A stretch of 64,000 nt of DNA from positions 248,001 through 312,000 of the forward strand of contig NZ_RQEY01000005.1 in assembly GCF_004770105.1 (NCBI RefSeq), given 5' to 3'. Below the pieces are notes generated by a model. That model saw only the letters and a list, made by a program, of their open reading frames with translations. It did not search any database and had not been told where the DNA came from. Shown piece by piece: positions 19,099 to 28,214 of the stretch. The DNA comes from Leptospira andrefontaineae (GTDB lineage: Bacteria > Spirochaetota > Leptospiria > Leptospirales > Leptospiraceae). A program made the translations under genes and the position numbers. Numbering within the stretch: the first letter of the stretch is position 1; each line of letters begins with the position of its first letter.

Positions 19099-19734
19099 AT
19101 GCCCAGACCTTCTAAATTTACTAGAGAACAATTGCAGTCGGCTGCCTTAGAAATCGTAGACCAGGAGGGGTTAGGGGCCTTGTCTATGAGGACCCTAGCT
19201 TCTTCCCTTGGGACCGGAGCAATGACGATTTATAATTATGTTTCAGACCGGGCTGACTTAGAAGCTCTTCTTGTGGAAGCTGTGATGTTGAAGGCTTCTT
19301 GGGACGGATCTGAAAGATCAGATTGGAAGGAAGATGTAAGAGCGATTGCCTTAGCATTTTGGAAAGCGGCTCGTTTGCACCCGAATGTAATTCCTTTAAT
19401 TTTAACCAGAAGAAGTTTTTCTCCAGCATTTTTAGATCCTTCGGAAGCTCTTTTGCGTGCACTTGTAAAAAGTGGAAGATCTGGATTGGATCTGCTTGTG
19501 GCGTTTAGAACAGTCTCCGGATTTTCTATGGGAATTGCTCAGGCAGAACTTGCAGGTCCTCTGTCTTCTTCTCAAGATGAAAGTTCTGAAGAAACTATTT
19601 CCAGATTCTTATCTTTACCGAAAGAACGTTATCCCCTTCTAATTGAAATTGCAAATTCTGCCAAGTCGAGCAGTCCGGAAGAAGAGTTTATCTCCGGATT
19701 GAATATTATTCTAGAAGGGTTGTCTAAGGACTAA
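19099..19734 (+). CDS. TetR-family transcriptional repressor
   Basis: A 211-aa regulator from the ATG at 19099. An upstream in-frame ATG at 19075 lies inside the operator and is less likely. The N-terminal helix-turn-helix is clear (FTREQLQSAALEIVDQEG, then MRTLASSLGTGAMTIYNYVS, ending in the usual TetR tyrosine region). The C-terminal half is a helical ligand-binding domain of the TetR_C type. It is divergent from the hydrolase and faces two TACGTA-type palindromes. Its stop overlaps the nadE stop by 4 bp. Confidence 0.92.
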   Translation: MPRPSKFTREQLQSAALEIVDQEGLGALSMRTLASSLGTGAMTIYNYVSDRADLEALLVEAVMLKASWDGSERSDWKEDVRAIALAFWKAARLHPNVIPLILTRRSFSPAFLDPSEALLRALVKSGRSGLDLLVAFRTVSGFSMGIAQAELAGPLSSSQDESSEETISRFLSLPKERYPLLIEIANSAKSSSPEEEFISGLNIILEGLSKD

Positions 19735-21620
19735 AAAGAGATCTCGCTTAGGATTGGAAAACGGAAACTGGATTTAGGATCCAAACCGTATTCATCCAAA
19801 TGAAAAGAAGGTGGGAGCCTTTCTCTTTTCCATTGGCTTGCGGAGAATAATTTCAAAAATTTCTTTTTGCCTTCTTCTGCTTCTTTTGCGTCGGACCATT
19901 CTTGGGACTCTAAAAGATTGTCCGGAGATTTTCCTAAGAATACAAAATTCCTTTCTAATTTTTGGAGAAGAGGATAAGGCATCAGGTCCTTCTCATCTTC
20001 CTGTTTTTCAGAAAGTGGTTTTAGTTCTGCAGTAGGTTTCGAATTCAAAATTCCTTCGAGCGCATTTATCTTAGGAAGTATGATATCCTTTCCTTCATGC
20101 ACATTCTTTAGCCAAGAAAGTACGAATTCTTTGCTTACACCTGTGAGTGGGGCAACGGAACCCGAAGAATCCCCGTCCATTGTTGTATATCCTACACTTG
20201 CTTCGCTTCTGTTTCCTGTAGAAAGGAGAAGATGTCCATTCAAGTTTGCAAGTAACCAGATAAGAGGTGATCTGACCCTGGCTTGTATATTTTGGAGTGC
20301 AAGATTATGATCTTTCCAGTTAGGAATAAGACCTTTCACTGAAGAAATTTTTTCCAACATGGATTTAACTTCAGAATCTACTGTGATCTCTGCGTGGGTA
20401 AAACCTAATTCTTCCGAAAGTTGTTTTGCTGAATTTTTGGTATGTTCCGAATTGTTTTCCGTTCCCTGAAAAAGTGTGAAGAGTAGATTTTTAGGATCTA
20501 ATCCTAAGGATTCCAAATACTTAGGTCCTAGTTCTTTCCCAGAAAATAGAATTCCTGCTTTTATAAGAAGTGCGCAGGCAGCGCTATCCGCTCCGCCTGA
20601 AAGAGATAATGTATAACCTTTTGTTTTGGATTTGATCAGATAATCAAATAATCCAAGAGAAGTGGCTCTTGTAAAATCTTGGAATAGGTCCGACTTGGAA
20701 ACTTGGACTGAATTATCAAAATTCTTTTGGGCCTTTAGAGGAAGTATTTCTATTCTTTGAAGTCCTTTTCCTCTGGATCTAAATTCTCTTGTACCGGATG
20801 ATCTAAAATTTCTTGCACGATTGGATCTAAGTTCTGTGGAATCCAGATCCAAATGGGTACTTTCAAAATCAGTAAAATGGAGTTTGGGACCTTCTTGTTT
20901 TACATTTCCATCCACGATCCCCATACATCCGCCTTCGAAGATCAAACGGCCTGATTCATTTCCATCTAAGTTTGCATAAAGAATTGCGGTGGAGGAATTA
21001 CGAGAAGACTCTGAGAACATCTTTTTACGGATCTCTTGTTTTCCCAAAGCAAAGTGAGAAGCCCCGGGAGAAAGGATGAGATCTGCTCCTGCTTCTACCA
21101 GATATTGGCCAGGTCTTGTTTGGACCCAGGAATCCTCGCAGATCTCTATTCCAAAATTGAAATCTGCACTTTCAAAAAGTAAGGAGCCAAAAGGAAGTTC
21201 CGATCCATCAGGAGTGATCGCGTAATTTCTGGATTCTTCTCCTTTTGTGAACCATCTATTTTCGTAATGTACACCTGTTTGAGCCAGGTTTTGTTTTGGG
21301 ACGAGTCCAAGTATTTTTCCATTCTGCAAAATAGCGGTCACGTTAAATAGATAAGGACTTTGGAAGAATGGAAGTCCAACAATTACTGTTTTGCCCGAGG
21401 TGGCTTTTGCGATCTCTAAAAGGCTTCTCCAAGATTGTTCCCAAACCCAAGGAAAATAAAAAGTGTCCTCGCAACCGTAACCGGAAATACAGAGTTCCGG
21501 AAAAAGGATGAGAGAAGAGTTTTCGTTAGCCTGGATAGCTGCCAGGATCTTTTCTCGATTCCCCTTAAAATCTAAGGCGGTTGTTTTTAAACTTACTGCT
21601 GTACAACGGTAGACGGACAT
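19731..21620 (-). CDS. nadE: glutamine-dependent NAD+ synthetase
   Basis: Last step of NAD+ synthesis: amidates deamido-NAD+ with ammonia released from glutamine. The N-terminal nitrilase-type amidase (residues 1 to about 280) shows its Glu in FPELCISGYGCED, Lys in VPKQNL and Cys in EICEDSW. The C-terminal ATP-pyrophosphatase domain has LSLSGGADSAACALL and the substrate loop GDSSGSVAPL. The 629-aa length is normal for the fused form. It is convergent with tetR. Confidence 0.95.
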   Translation of the reverse strand: MSVYRCTAVSLKTTALDFKGNREKILAAIQANENSSLILFPELCISGYGCEDTFYFPWVWEQSWRSLLEIAKATSGKTVIVGLPFFQSPYLFNVTAILQNGKILGLVPKQNLAQTGVHYENRWFTKGEESRNYAITPDGSELPFGSLLFESADFNFGIEICEDSWVQTRPGQYLVEAGADLILSPGASHFALGKQEIRKKMFSESSRNSSTAILYANLDGNESGRLIFEGGCMGIVDGNVKQEGPKLHFTDFESTHLDLDSTELRSNRARNFRSSGTREFRSRGKGLQRIEILPLKAQKNFDNSVQVSKSDLFQDFTRATSLGLFDYLIKSKTKGYTLSLSGGADSAACALLIKAGILFSGKELGPKYLESLGLDPKNLLFTLFQGTENNSEHTKNSAKQLSEELGFTHAEITVDSEVKSMLEKISSVKGLIPNWKDHNLALQNIQARVRSPLIWLLANLNGHLLLSTGNRSEASVGYTTMDGDSSGSVAPLTGVSKEFVLSWLKNVHEGKDIILPKINALEGILNSKPTAELKPLSEKQEDEKDLMPYPLLQKLERNFVFLGKSPDNLLESQEWSDAKEAEEGKKKFLKLFSASQWKRERLPPSFHLDEYGLDPKSSFRFPILSEISF

Positions 21621-21704
21621 TTCGCTCCTAGTATCGCCGATTGGGAGTTATAGAAAAGGATTTTTCATAGATAGGTACAGAGTTTATAGAGGCTCAGAGT
21701 GTGT

Positions 21705-21795
21705 TTTCACACAGAGTCGCGAAGTCGCAGAGAAGGGGATGTTGGAATTCTAACAAGGTAAAACCCTTCTTTTCTTTGCGCCTTAGCGTGATCCC
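21705..21795. repeat. dispersed composite inverted repeat, copy 5a
   Basis: The left arm TTCACACAGAGTCGCGAAG (with TCGCAGAGAAGGGG after it) and right arm CCCTTCTTTTCTTTGCGCC (ending AGCGTGATCC) enclose ATGTTGGAATTCTAACA, a variant of the inner palindrome of copy 3. It lies between nadE and waaA. Confidence 0.8.
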
Positions 21796-21814
21796 AAAAA
21801 TGTATTTCATTTGT

Positions 21815-21898
21815 TTTTCACGCGAAGCCGCTAAGAGGAAAAGATTCTAAATTTAGGCTTCCTAAAATCCTCTGCGTCTCTGCGTCTCTGCGTGGCTA
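21815..21898. repeat. dispersed composite inverted repeat, copy 5b
   Basis: In tandem with copy 5a. The left arm is TTTTCACGCGAAGCCGCTAAG and the right arm a run of CTCTGCGT units. The right arm overlaps the last codons of waaA, whose stop lies inside the element. Confidence 0.8.
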
Positions 21899-23127
21899 AC
21901 AATCTCAGAATAAATTCTCTCTGCTGCTCCTCTGCCTGTTTCCACAAATTGGCGGTTAGAAAAACGAATAGCCTCTTTTCTTTCCGAGCTTAGTTGCAGT
22001 ATTTCTAAAACTTCTTCTTTTGTGCGGATGATGAATAACCCGCCTCTATGATTCAGTTCTATCGCTTCAGGCGCATGTGTGATCCTCGGGCCGCTTAGAA
22101 GTGGAAGTCCGAAGTAAGCAGGCTCCAGAACATTATGAACCCTATTATGTAATGCTCCACCTATATATGCAAAATCAGCCGCTCTATATGCGTGCGCCAA
22201 AATTCCAAGCACATCGAATAAGATCACTCTGGAAGAAATAGAATTAAACTCAGTGCGAGAGTATAGAGTATAATCCGAGGTGAATGATTTGATCTCGGAT
22301 TCTAACTGAGTGATCCTTGTTGGATCTGTTTTATGGGGGAAGATCCAGAAGGATGTATTTTTGAGAGAAGGTTCTTGCAGAAGAGGAAGAAGTAATTTTT
22401 CACAAGGTTCATATGTAGAAGCGAGTAGAAACACTTGAGAGAATGGATAATTTTTTGGTCTTTTAAATTCTCTTTGGCTTGTTTCTATTTTTTGGATCAC
22501 AGAATCAAATCTGGAATCTCCTAGGGTCTTTATGTTTTTTTTCTCTCCGAGTAATTCTTTAAATTTCTCTTCTCCGGAAGAATGAGAAGTTAAAATTTTA
22601 TCGAATAAAGAAAATGCTGCCTTGTAAAATTTTCTTTTTAGAAATCCTTTCGGGACAGTGATAACAGCGGAGGCTAGGATAGTTTGGATCCTTCTTCTTT
22701 TAGCAGCCAAAAGTAAATTGGGCCAACGATCCCAGGCCATACATATTAAAACTTGGGGAGAAAATTTATCTAAGATAAAATCATAACTCCAAGGAAAATC
22801 CAAAGGAAGACGAAATTTTAGATCGGCTGGAAATGCCTCGAGACTAGAATCTCTGACTGAATCTGAGAATACACTTTGTAGAATAAAAGTTTCCGGCTCC
22901 TTCTTCTTATATACCAAAGCAACGGCCTTACATTGGTCCAGTTCTCCGACGGATGCTGCATGCAACCAGACTACTTTTTGTGCTTTAGGTGCAAAAGGGT
23001 AGGAGAGTATTTTTCGTTTATCTTCCTTTCTGGTTTTTAGAAAATTTTTAGCTCCCGGAATGAGTAGTGAGAAAACGAAAATCCAGGGCCAAAGAAGGAT
23101 CGTCAAAATCCGATACGTTATTAGCAT
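21862..23127 (-). CDS. waaA: 3-deoxy-D-manno-octulosonic acid (Kdo) transferase
   Basis: Adds Kdo to lipid A at the inner membrane during LPS synthesis. An N-terminal membrane anchor (RILTILLWPWIFVFSLLIP) precedes VVWLHAASVGELDQ, the KdtA N-terminal signature with its catalytic Glu. The GT-B C-terminal half contains YIGGALHNRVHNVLEPAYFG, the nucleotide-sugar-binding loop. The final residues (SHAETQRRRGF) are encoded by a dispersed repeat and look like a recent C-terminal extension. The ATG lies only 6 bp from the divergent HAD gene start; AGGAG is 13 nt upstream. Confidence 0.88.
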   Translation of the reverse strand: MLITYRILTILLWPWIFVFSLLIPGAKNFLKTRKEDKRKILSYPFAPKAQKVVWLHAASVGELDQCKAVALVYKKKEPETFILQSVFSDSVRDSSLEAFPADLKFRLPLDFPWSYDFILDKFSPQVLICMAWDRWPNLLLAAKRRRIQTILASAVITVPKGFLKRKFYKAAFSLFDKILTSHSSGEEKFKELLGEKKNIKTLGDSRFDSVIQKIETSQREFKRPKNYPFSQVFLLASTYEPCEKLLLPLLQEPSLKNTSFWIFPHKTDPTRITQLESEIKSFTSDYTLYSRTEFNSISSRVILFDVLGILAHAYRAADFAYIGGALHNRVHNVLEPAYFGLPLLSGPRITHAPEAIELNHRGGLFIIRTKEEVLEILQLSSERKEAIRFSNRQFVETGRGAAERIYSEIVSHAETQRRRGF

Positions 23128-23133
23128 AGTGGT

Positions 23134-23751
23134 ATGAGATCTCCTCTTTTTGTATTCGATCTAATGGATACCCTGATCCAGGACCCATTCCATCTGGCCT
23201 TAAAAGAACTTTTGCCCAGAGAACATTGGGAAGATTTTAAGAACGGTCGGGAAAAGCAAGCCTTCTTAGATTTCGAAATGGGAAGAATCGAAGAAGAGGA
23301 TTTTTTCCAGAGATTTTATTTGGATTCTCATAAGGATAAGGGACTTCCTCATCCTAAGGATCTGAAAGAAAAGATGTTTTCCAAGATCAATCCTATTTCC
23401 GAAACTTTGGAGATCGTAAAAAGCCTGAAGGCAAAAGGTTTTTCAGTGATCCTTGCCAGCAATTATTCGATCTGGTACAAAGAAGTTATGAAATTCCAAG
23501 AGATAGGAGAACTTCTTCATTCTCTGGACGCCTTGTATTTTTCCTGCGAGATGGGTGTTAGAAAACCTGCCCAAGAATATTACCAATGGATAGAAACTGA
23601 TTTTCCCGGAAAAGATTATGTGTTCATTGATGATAATCCAACCAATGTGGAAGTCGCGGGTTATATGAATTGGAATGCTTTTAAGTTTAATCCTAAAAAA
23701 CCGGGAGAGCTGAAGGAATTCCTTACAGAGCAGTACCCCAATTGTCTTTGA
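23134..23751 (+). CDS. HAD-superfamily hydrolase
   Basis: A probable phosphatase of 205 aa. The nucleophile motif is FDLMDTLI; the second motif lies in ILASNYSIW, Lys in VRKPAQEYY and the acidic pair in FIDDNPTNV. The cap is of the small helical (subclass I) type. The substrate is unknown. The start ATG is 6 bp from the divergent waaA start and has no ribosome site, so its promoter must lie inside waaA. Its 3' end overlaps the convergent FlaA-like gene by 29 bp. Confidence 0.85.
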   Translation: MRSPLFVFDLMDTLIQDPFHLALKELLPREHWEDFKNGREKQAFLDFEMGRIEEEDFFQRFYLDSHKDKGLPHPKDLKEKMFSKINPISETLEIVKSLKAKGFSVILASNYSIWYKEVMKFQEIGELLHSLDALYFSCEMGVRKPAQEYYQWIETDFPGKDYVFIDDNPTNVEVAGYMNWNAFKFNPKKPGELKEFLTEQYPNCL

Positions 23752-24463
23752 CCTCTGCGCCAGGATAAGATTCTTCTCTGCTATCTATGAGTATCCCTAA
23801 ACGATCCATATAAAAATAAAATTCACCTTTGGGTTGAAACGGATTCGGTTTGATCCGGATAGAAACCAGTTCCAAAGGAAAACGAAGGGATTGATTCAGT
23901 CTGATATTTTTTGCAGGCACAGCAATTTGGGTCTCTATTCTTTTCCAACCATCAAACTTTAGATCCCCTAATTCCAGAACGATCTCTTTGGATTTTTTCT
24001 GATGGAATACCAACTCTAGAACCACGTTATGATTATTGGAATATGCCCAGAAAAACACTCTTGTTGGAATTCCAATCGGTAGTCGGATCGGTTCCTTGGG
24101 TCTGATCTCTAAATGTTCATGTTTTGGATTTTCGAAGAATGTTTGGACCATCATGGATCTGTATTCTTCTTTAGGAGAGGCTTTGTATAATTCCCTTTCC
24201 TTTAGGAATGCCTGTGAGTCGGGTACTTGAGAAACATAGTCTATCCTATTTAAAAAGGAAACTCCTCTATAAACTTCCCAGGGTCTTTCTCCTTCGAATG
24301 AATCTACTAGAAAAAGATTGTAATGCTTCCAATCGACTAGTACTTTTTCTAATTGAAGGACTTTGCTCGCCTCGTCTTGGTCTCTTTTGACTGGAGGTGC
24401 CCAGGTCGGTTTAGGAAGGATCCATAAACTTAGGCAAAAACAGAATAGAAGGGTCCGGATCAC
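23723..24463 (-). CDS. FlaA-family (flagellar filament outer-layer) protein homologue
   Basis: A 246-aa exported protein with a signal peptide ending around PTWA (residue 22). The segments VDSFEGERPWEVY, LGIPTRVF-like (PIGIPTRVFFWAYSNNHNVV), LGDLKFDGWKRIE and PKGEFYFYMDRLGILID match the pattern of spirochaetal FlaA sheath proteins, which form the outer layer of periplasmic flagella. It is not next to a second flaA gene, so it is probably a paralogue rather than FlaA1 or FlaA2. It overlaps the HAD gene tail to tail. Confidence 0.7.
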   Translation of the reverse strand: MIRTLLFCFCLSLWILPKPTWAPPVKRDQDEASKVLQLEKVLVDWKHYNLFLVDSFEGERPWEVYRGVSFLNRIDYVSQVPDSQAFLKERELYKASPKEEYRSMMVQTFFENPKHEHLEIRPKEPIRLPIGIPTRVFFWAYSNNHNVVLELVFHQKKSKEIVLELGDLKFDGWKRIETQIAVPAKNIRLNQSLRFPLELVSIRIKPNPFQPKGEFYFYMDRLGILIDSREESYPGAEVKDNWGTAL

Positions 24464-24562
24464 TCTAGATCTTTCGGTAGATTTTGTGGATCTCCTAATA
24501 AGAAGCCGGGTTTTTTGCCCAATTCTCGGGTTTTCCCGGCCGATAATTCTAAAAGGTATTTT

Positions 24563-25249
24563 ATGAACCGGGATATTCTCAAAATCCTACTGAGCGGACT
24601 TCTAATCCTGCTACTTGGATCTCTTGCATTTTATTTATATGTGGAGAGAGAGCGGATCGCCGCTTGGTATAAGGACAAAAATGTCCAAGTAGAGGAGAAG
24701 TCCCAGCCAGAGCGTACTATTCTTACTCCGGAAGAAGTACCTGACGGAAAAGATCTATCTTCTCCTAGCCAAAACTTTGACTCAGATTTTTCCAAACCTA
24801 AAGATTCGGTTACTGAACCTTCTTCGCAACCCTTGCCTAAAGACTATGAGGTTCCTGGTTTAGGAAAGGAGAAGAAGGATACTCTCTCCACAAAAACTAC
24901 AGAGAAGCCCGACACAAAGGTTACTGAAACTTCAGACCTCCCTAAAAGAGAAGAAATGGAACGTCCTAGAACAAAACAAAGGGACGAAAGTTTAGTAGAA
25001 TACGACGACGGTCCAAAACTTAAAAAAGAAAAACGTCATTCTAAAAAGTATAAGAAAAGAAGAGTGGCTCATTCTTCCGTAAATGCTAAGATAAGTTCTT
25101 TGGAAAAAAGAGTAGGGCGTTTAGAAAGAAAATTGGGGATGAAAAACGGGTCTACTAAAAAGAAAAAGAGTAAGGTCTCCTTACGTAAACGAGTGGAAAT
25201 CCTGGAACAAGAAGTTTCCGGTCTGAAAAAAAAGTCCAAGGCCGATTAG
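24563..25249 (+). CDS. membrane-anchored charged protein with coiled coil
   Basis: I use the ATG at 24563, which has AAAGG six bases upstream (228 aa). A single membrane segment (ILLSGLLILLLGSLAFYLYV) is followed by a Pro/Ser/Lys/Glu-rich disordered middle. A very basic stretch (KKEKRHSKKYKKRR) comes next, and then a C-terminal heptad coiled coil (ISSLEKRVGRLERKLG, RVEILEQEVSGLKKK). No enzyme motif is seen. It ends 2 bp before the yggS GTG, so it shares an operon with yggS-proC. Confidence 0.75.
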   Translation: MNRDILKILLSGLLILLLGSLAFYLYVERERIAAWYKDKNVQVEEKSQPERTILTPEEVPDGKDLSSPSQNFDSDFSKPKDSVTEPSSQPLPKDYEVPGLGKEKKDTLSTKTTEKPDTKVTETSDLPKREEMERPRTKQRDESLVEYDDGPKLKKEKRHSKKYKKRRVAHSSVNAKISSLEKRVGRLERKLGMKNGSTKKKKSKVSLRKRVEILEQEVSGLKKKSKAD

Positions 25250-25251
25250 GC

Positions 25252-25917
25252 GTGGGTGTTTCTGAGAATTATAGATCTATAGTAAAAGAACTGGAGTCCC
25301 TGAAACCAATAGGAACTCCAACACTTATAGCAGTTTCCAAATTCCAACCCAAAGAAAAAGTCCAAGAGGCAATTTCAGGTGGAGTGATCCATTTCGGAGA
25401 AAATAGAGTCCAAGAAGGGATAGAAAAATTTTCCGACTTGGGAAAACCGGAAAAAGATTTTATACTACATCATATAGGTCCCGTTCAATCTTCCCATATC
25501 AGAAAGTATGCAGGACTTTATTCCTTTGTACATGGAGTAGGTTCCGAAAAGATCTTACAAGAATTGAAAAGAAGAATGGACGCAGACCGTTGGAAGATAC
25601 GTTACTTCCTACAAGTTAATCTAACGGAAGAAGATTCAAAATCAGGATTCTCAAAAGAAGAAGTTTTGGGACTTCTCCGTAAAAAGGAAATTCTCAGTTC
25701 AGAGTTTTGTGCGTTAGAAGGATTTATGACCATGGGTCCAAGCTCAGGAGATCCGGAAGAAACACGAAAAGTGTTTAGAGAGATTGCAAACTTACGAAAA
25801 GAATTTTTACCCCAAGGAAAATTATCCATGGGAATGTCAGGCGATTACAGGATTGCTTTGGAAGAAGGTAGCGATTATCTTAGGATCGGGACCGCAATAT
25901 TCGGAGAAAGAACATGA
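25252..25917 (+). CDS. yggS: YggS/PLPBP pyridoxal-phosphate homeostasis protein
   Basis: Binds PLP and balances B6 vitamers and amino/keto acid pools; not known to catalyse a reaction. The PLP lysine lies in LIAVSKFQP (Lys near residue 27), followed by HFGENRVQEG and, at the C-terminus, MGMSGDYRIALEEGSDYLRIGTAIFG. The 221-aa length is typical. The start is GTG. Its stop overlaps the proC ATG (ATGA), the very common yggS-proC pairing. Confidence 0.93.
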   Translation: MGVSENYRSIVKELESLKPIGTPTLIAVSKFQPKEKVQEAISGGVIHFGENRVQEGIEKFSDLGKPEKDFILHHIGPVQSSHIRKYAGLYSFVHGVGSEKILQELKRRMDADRWKIRYFLQVNLTEEDSKSGFSKEEVLGLLRKKEILSSEFCALEGFMTMGPSSGDPEETRKVFREIANLRKEFLPQGKLSMGMSGDYRIALEEGSDYLRIGTAIFGERT

Positions 25918-26693
25918 AATATAATAAAATAGGTATTGTAGGCTGCGGGAATATGGGAGGAGCGATATTACGTTCTCTCCAATCTAGAAAGATAGACGTG
26001 ATCGGTTTTGATCCTTATCTAGATCCTAAAAAAGCGGAAGGAATGGTTTTAGAATCGGATTGGTCCAACTTCCAAAAGAAATCCGACCTTATTATCTTAG
26101 CAATAAAACCTGCAGAGGTTTCTAAAACTCTAAGGTCTTTCGAGGCTCCTAAAGCAATTCTATCTGTTGCTGCAGGTATCGATACAAAGATACTTTCTTC
26201 TTCCGCTCCTGCCGGATCCAAAGTGGTCCGTATTATGCCTAATCTTCCTATTATGGTAGGAAAGGGTGCTTTGGGTTATTATGGAGATAAGGAATTATAC
26301 GAAAGTCTAAAAGAGATCTTCTCACCAATCTCTTATTGTTTGGAACTTTCCAAAGAAGAACTGTTAGATGCTGTAACTGGACTTTCCGGTTCAGGTCCCG
26401 CCTATGTACTTAGGTTTATCCAAAGTTTGGCAGAAGGTGGAGTTGCCTCCGGTTTGACATACTCTCAAGCATTGGAACTTTCCATACAAACCGTGATAGG
26501 TGGTGCCGAATTACTTGCAAAAGAATTGGAAAAGAATCCTGATACTCATCCGGAAGTTTTGAAAAACAAAGTAACTTCTCCAGGCGGAACAACTATCGCA
26601 GGTCTAGAAGAGTTGGAGAAGAATAAGTTCCCGTATGCTATTATCTCAGCAGTGAAAAGAGCAACGGAACGTTCTAAAGAGCTTGGAAACTAA
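25914..26693 (+). CDS. proC: pyrroline-5-carboxylate reductase
   Basis: Last step of proline synthesis, NAD(P)H-dependent. The Rossmann motif GIVGCGNMGGAI is at residues 6-17. VTGLSGSGPAYV and KVTSPGGTTIAGLEELE are the P5CR signatures. The 259-aa length is normal. It overlaps yggS by 4 bp and is translated from the same message. Confidence 0.96.
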   Translation: MKYNKIGIVGCGNMGGAILRSLQSRKIDVIGFDPYLDPKKAEGMVLESDWSNFQKKSDLIILAIKPAEVSKTLRSFEAPKAILSVAAGIDTKILSSSAPAGSKVVRIMPNLPIMVGKGALGYYGDKELYESLKEIFSPISYCLELSKEELLDAVTGLSGSGPAYVLRFIQSLAEGGVASGLTYSQALELSIQTVIGGAELLAKELEKNPDTHPEVLKNKVTSPGGTTIAGLEELEKNKFPYAIISAVKRATERSKELGN

Positions 26694-26811
26694 ATAGAAA
26701 GGATTAGCAAATAAGAGATTTGTTTCTTTTTTATAAGGAAAGAGTAGAAAAGGTAGAAATTAAACGTCTCTTTGTCTACTTTTGAGGATAATGATTTGAT
26801 GTAAAACGCTC

Positions 26812-26884
<73 letters not shown>

Positions 26885-27083
26885 GCGTCTAAAACCATGT
26901 TTCCTGAACCCAGGCTGAAAGTCAAATGAAAAAGTAAAAAGAGTTTGATTTCCCCGAGGAAAGCTTTTTGATGCTACTACCTCTCGCGGATCGACTTCAC
27001 GGAAAATGTTTAGAGTCCGTAGGCGAAGAAACGGATTAGCGAAATAAATTATCTTTTCAATTTTGTATTGGGAGATTCCACAG

Positions 27084-28148
27084 TTGATCGGAAAAGACAA
27101 TGATCCATTGATGATCGAATATTATGAGAAGAAGATCTATGATCAGAAACAACTTCTCGAGATCAGTAAGGCTCTTAATTCCACACTGGATTATAAGTAT
27201 CTAATTGATGCTATTTTAAATATTTGTTTAGCTCAACTTCAAACTTTGAGCGCGGCTATCTTTTTAGCACCGGAAGCTGACTCTAATTATTTCGAATTGG
27301 AGCCGAGCTTTAAAGGATTCGATCTTGCAGAAGATGATGCAGGATTCAAGATCAAAACAGATGCACCTTTAGTTACTTTTTTAGAAACAAAACTTAAGGC
27401 TATGACTCCCGACCAGGTGGAAGAGTCGATGGGCCTAAGTCCTGAACTGGAATTTTTAAGAAGAATCGGCGGAGACCTAATCATTCCCTTGAATGCAAAA
27501 GGAAAAGTGAATGGACTCCTTCTGTTGGGTGAAAAGATCACCATGGGAGAATGGATGGAGGAGGATAGAGACTTCCTCACAACTCTTTCCACTCTTGCAG
27601 GAATTGCAGTAGAGAACTCTCGTTTATACGAACTTGCTACCGTTGATATGATGACCGGCTTGAAAGTACATCATTACTTCCAAACCAAACTCAAAGAAGA
27701 GATGGAACGTTGTCGTAAAAAAAGAACGAATCTTGCTCTTCTATTCACCGACGTGGACAATTTTAAAAAATTCAATGATACCCATGGCCACCAAGCTGGG
27801 GACCAGGTATTGATTGAAGTTGCTGCAAGGCTGATCCAATGTGCAGGTAAACATGATATCGCTGCCAGATATGGTGGAGAGGAATTTTGTTTAGTCATGC
27901 CTGGAGCAGATCTAAAGCGCGGTTTTGAAATGGGAGAACGTTTGAGAAAGGCGGTAGAAGCAGCTTCTATCCCGAATCCTAACGGGGGTCCTGATTTCCA
28001 AGTGACTCTTTCTATAGGAGTTTCCGAGTTTTGGACAAGTGACCGGAACAATAAAGATCTGATAGAAAGGGCGGATAAGGCGCTTTACGAGGCAAAACAC
28101 TCGGGTAAAAACAAGACCATTTCCTTCCAAATTCCGGTCCAGAACTAA
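27084..28148 (+). CDS. GAF-GGDEF diguanylate cyclase
   Basis: Makes c-di-GMP from two GTP. I use the TTG at 27084 with GGGAG nine bases upstream (354 aa). The N-terminal part (about residues 20-185) reads as a GAF sensory domain. The C-terminal GGDEF domain has TDVDNFKKFNDTHGHQAGD and the active-site loop RYGGEEF. The inhibitory RxxD site is missing: the four residues ending at the conserved Asp read GKHD, so product inhibition is unlikely at that site. There is no membrane segment. It is flanked by the fMet tRNA on the opposite strand. Confidence 0.92.
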   Translation: MIGKDNDPLMIEYYEKKIYDQKQLLEISKALNSTLDYKYLIDAILNICLAQLQTLSAAIFLAPEADSNYFELEPSFKGFDLAEDDAGFKIKTDAPLVTFLETKLKAMTPDQVEESMGLSPELEFLRRIGGDLIIPLNAKGKVNGLLLLGEKITMGEWMEEDRDFLTTLSTLAGIAVENSRLYELATVDMMTGLKVHHYFQTKLKEEMERCRKKRTNLALLFTDVDNFKKFNDTHGHQAGDQVLIEVAARLIQCAGKHDIAARYGGEEFCLVMPGADLKRGFEMGERLRKAVEAASIPNPNGGPDFQVTLSIGVSEFWTSDRNNKDLIERADKALYEAKHSGKNKTISFQIPVQN

Positions 28149-28214
28149 CTTTTTTCCTAGTTTCTTAGGGATTTCGGGCTTATCGAATTCTAAAATTCGA
28201 CCGAAACCTCTACC

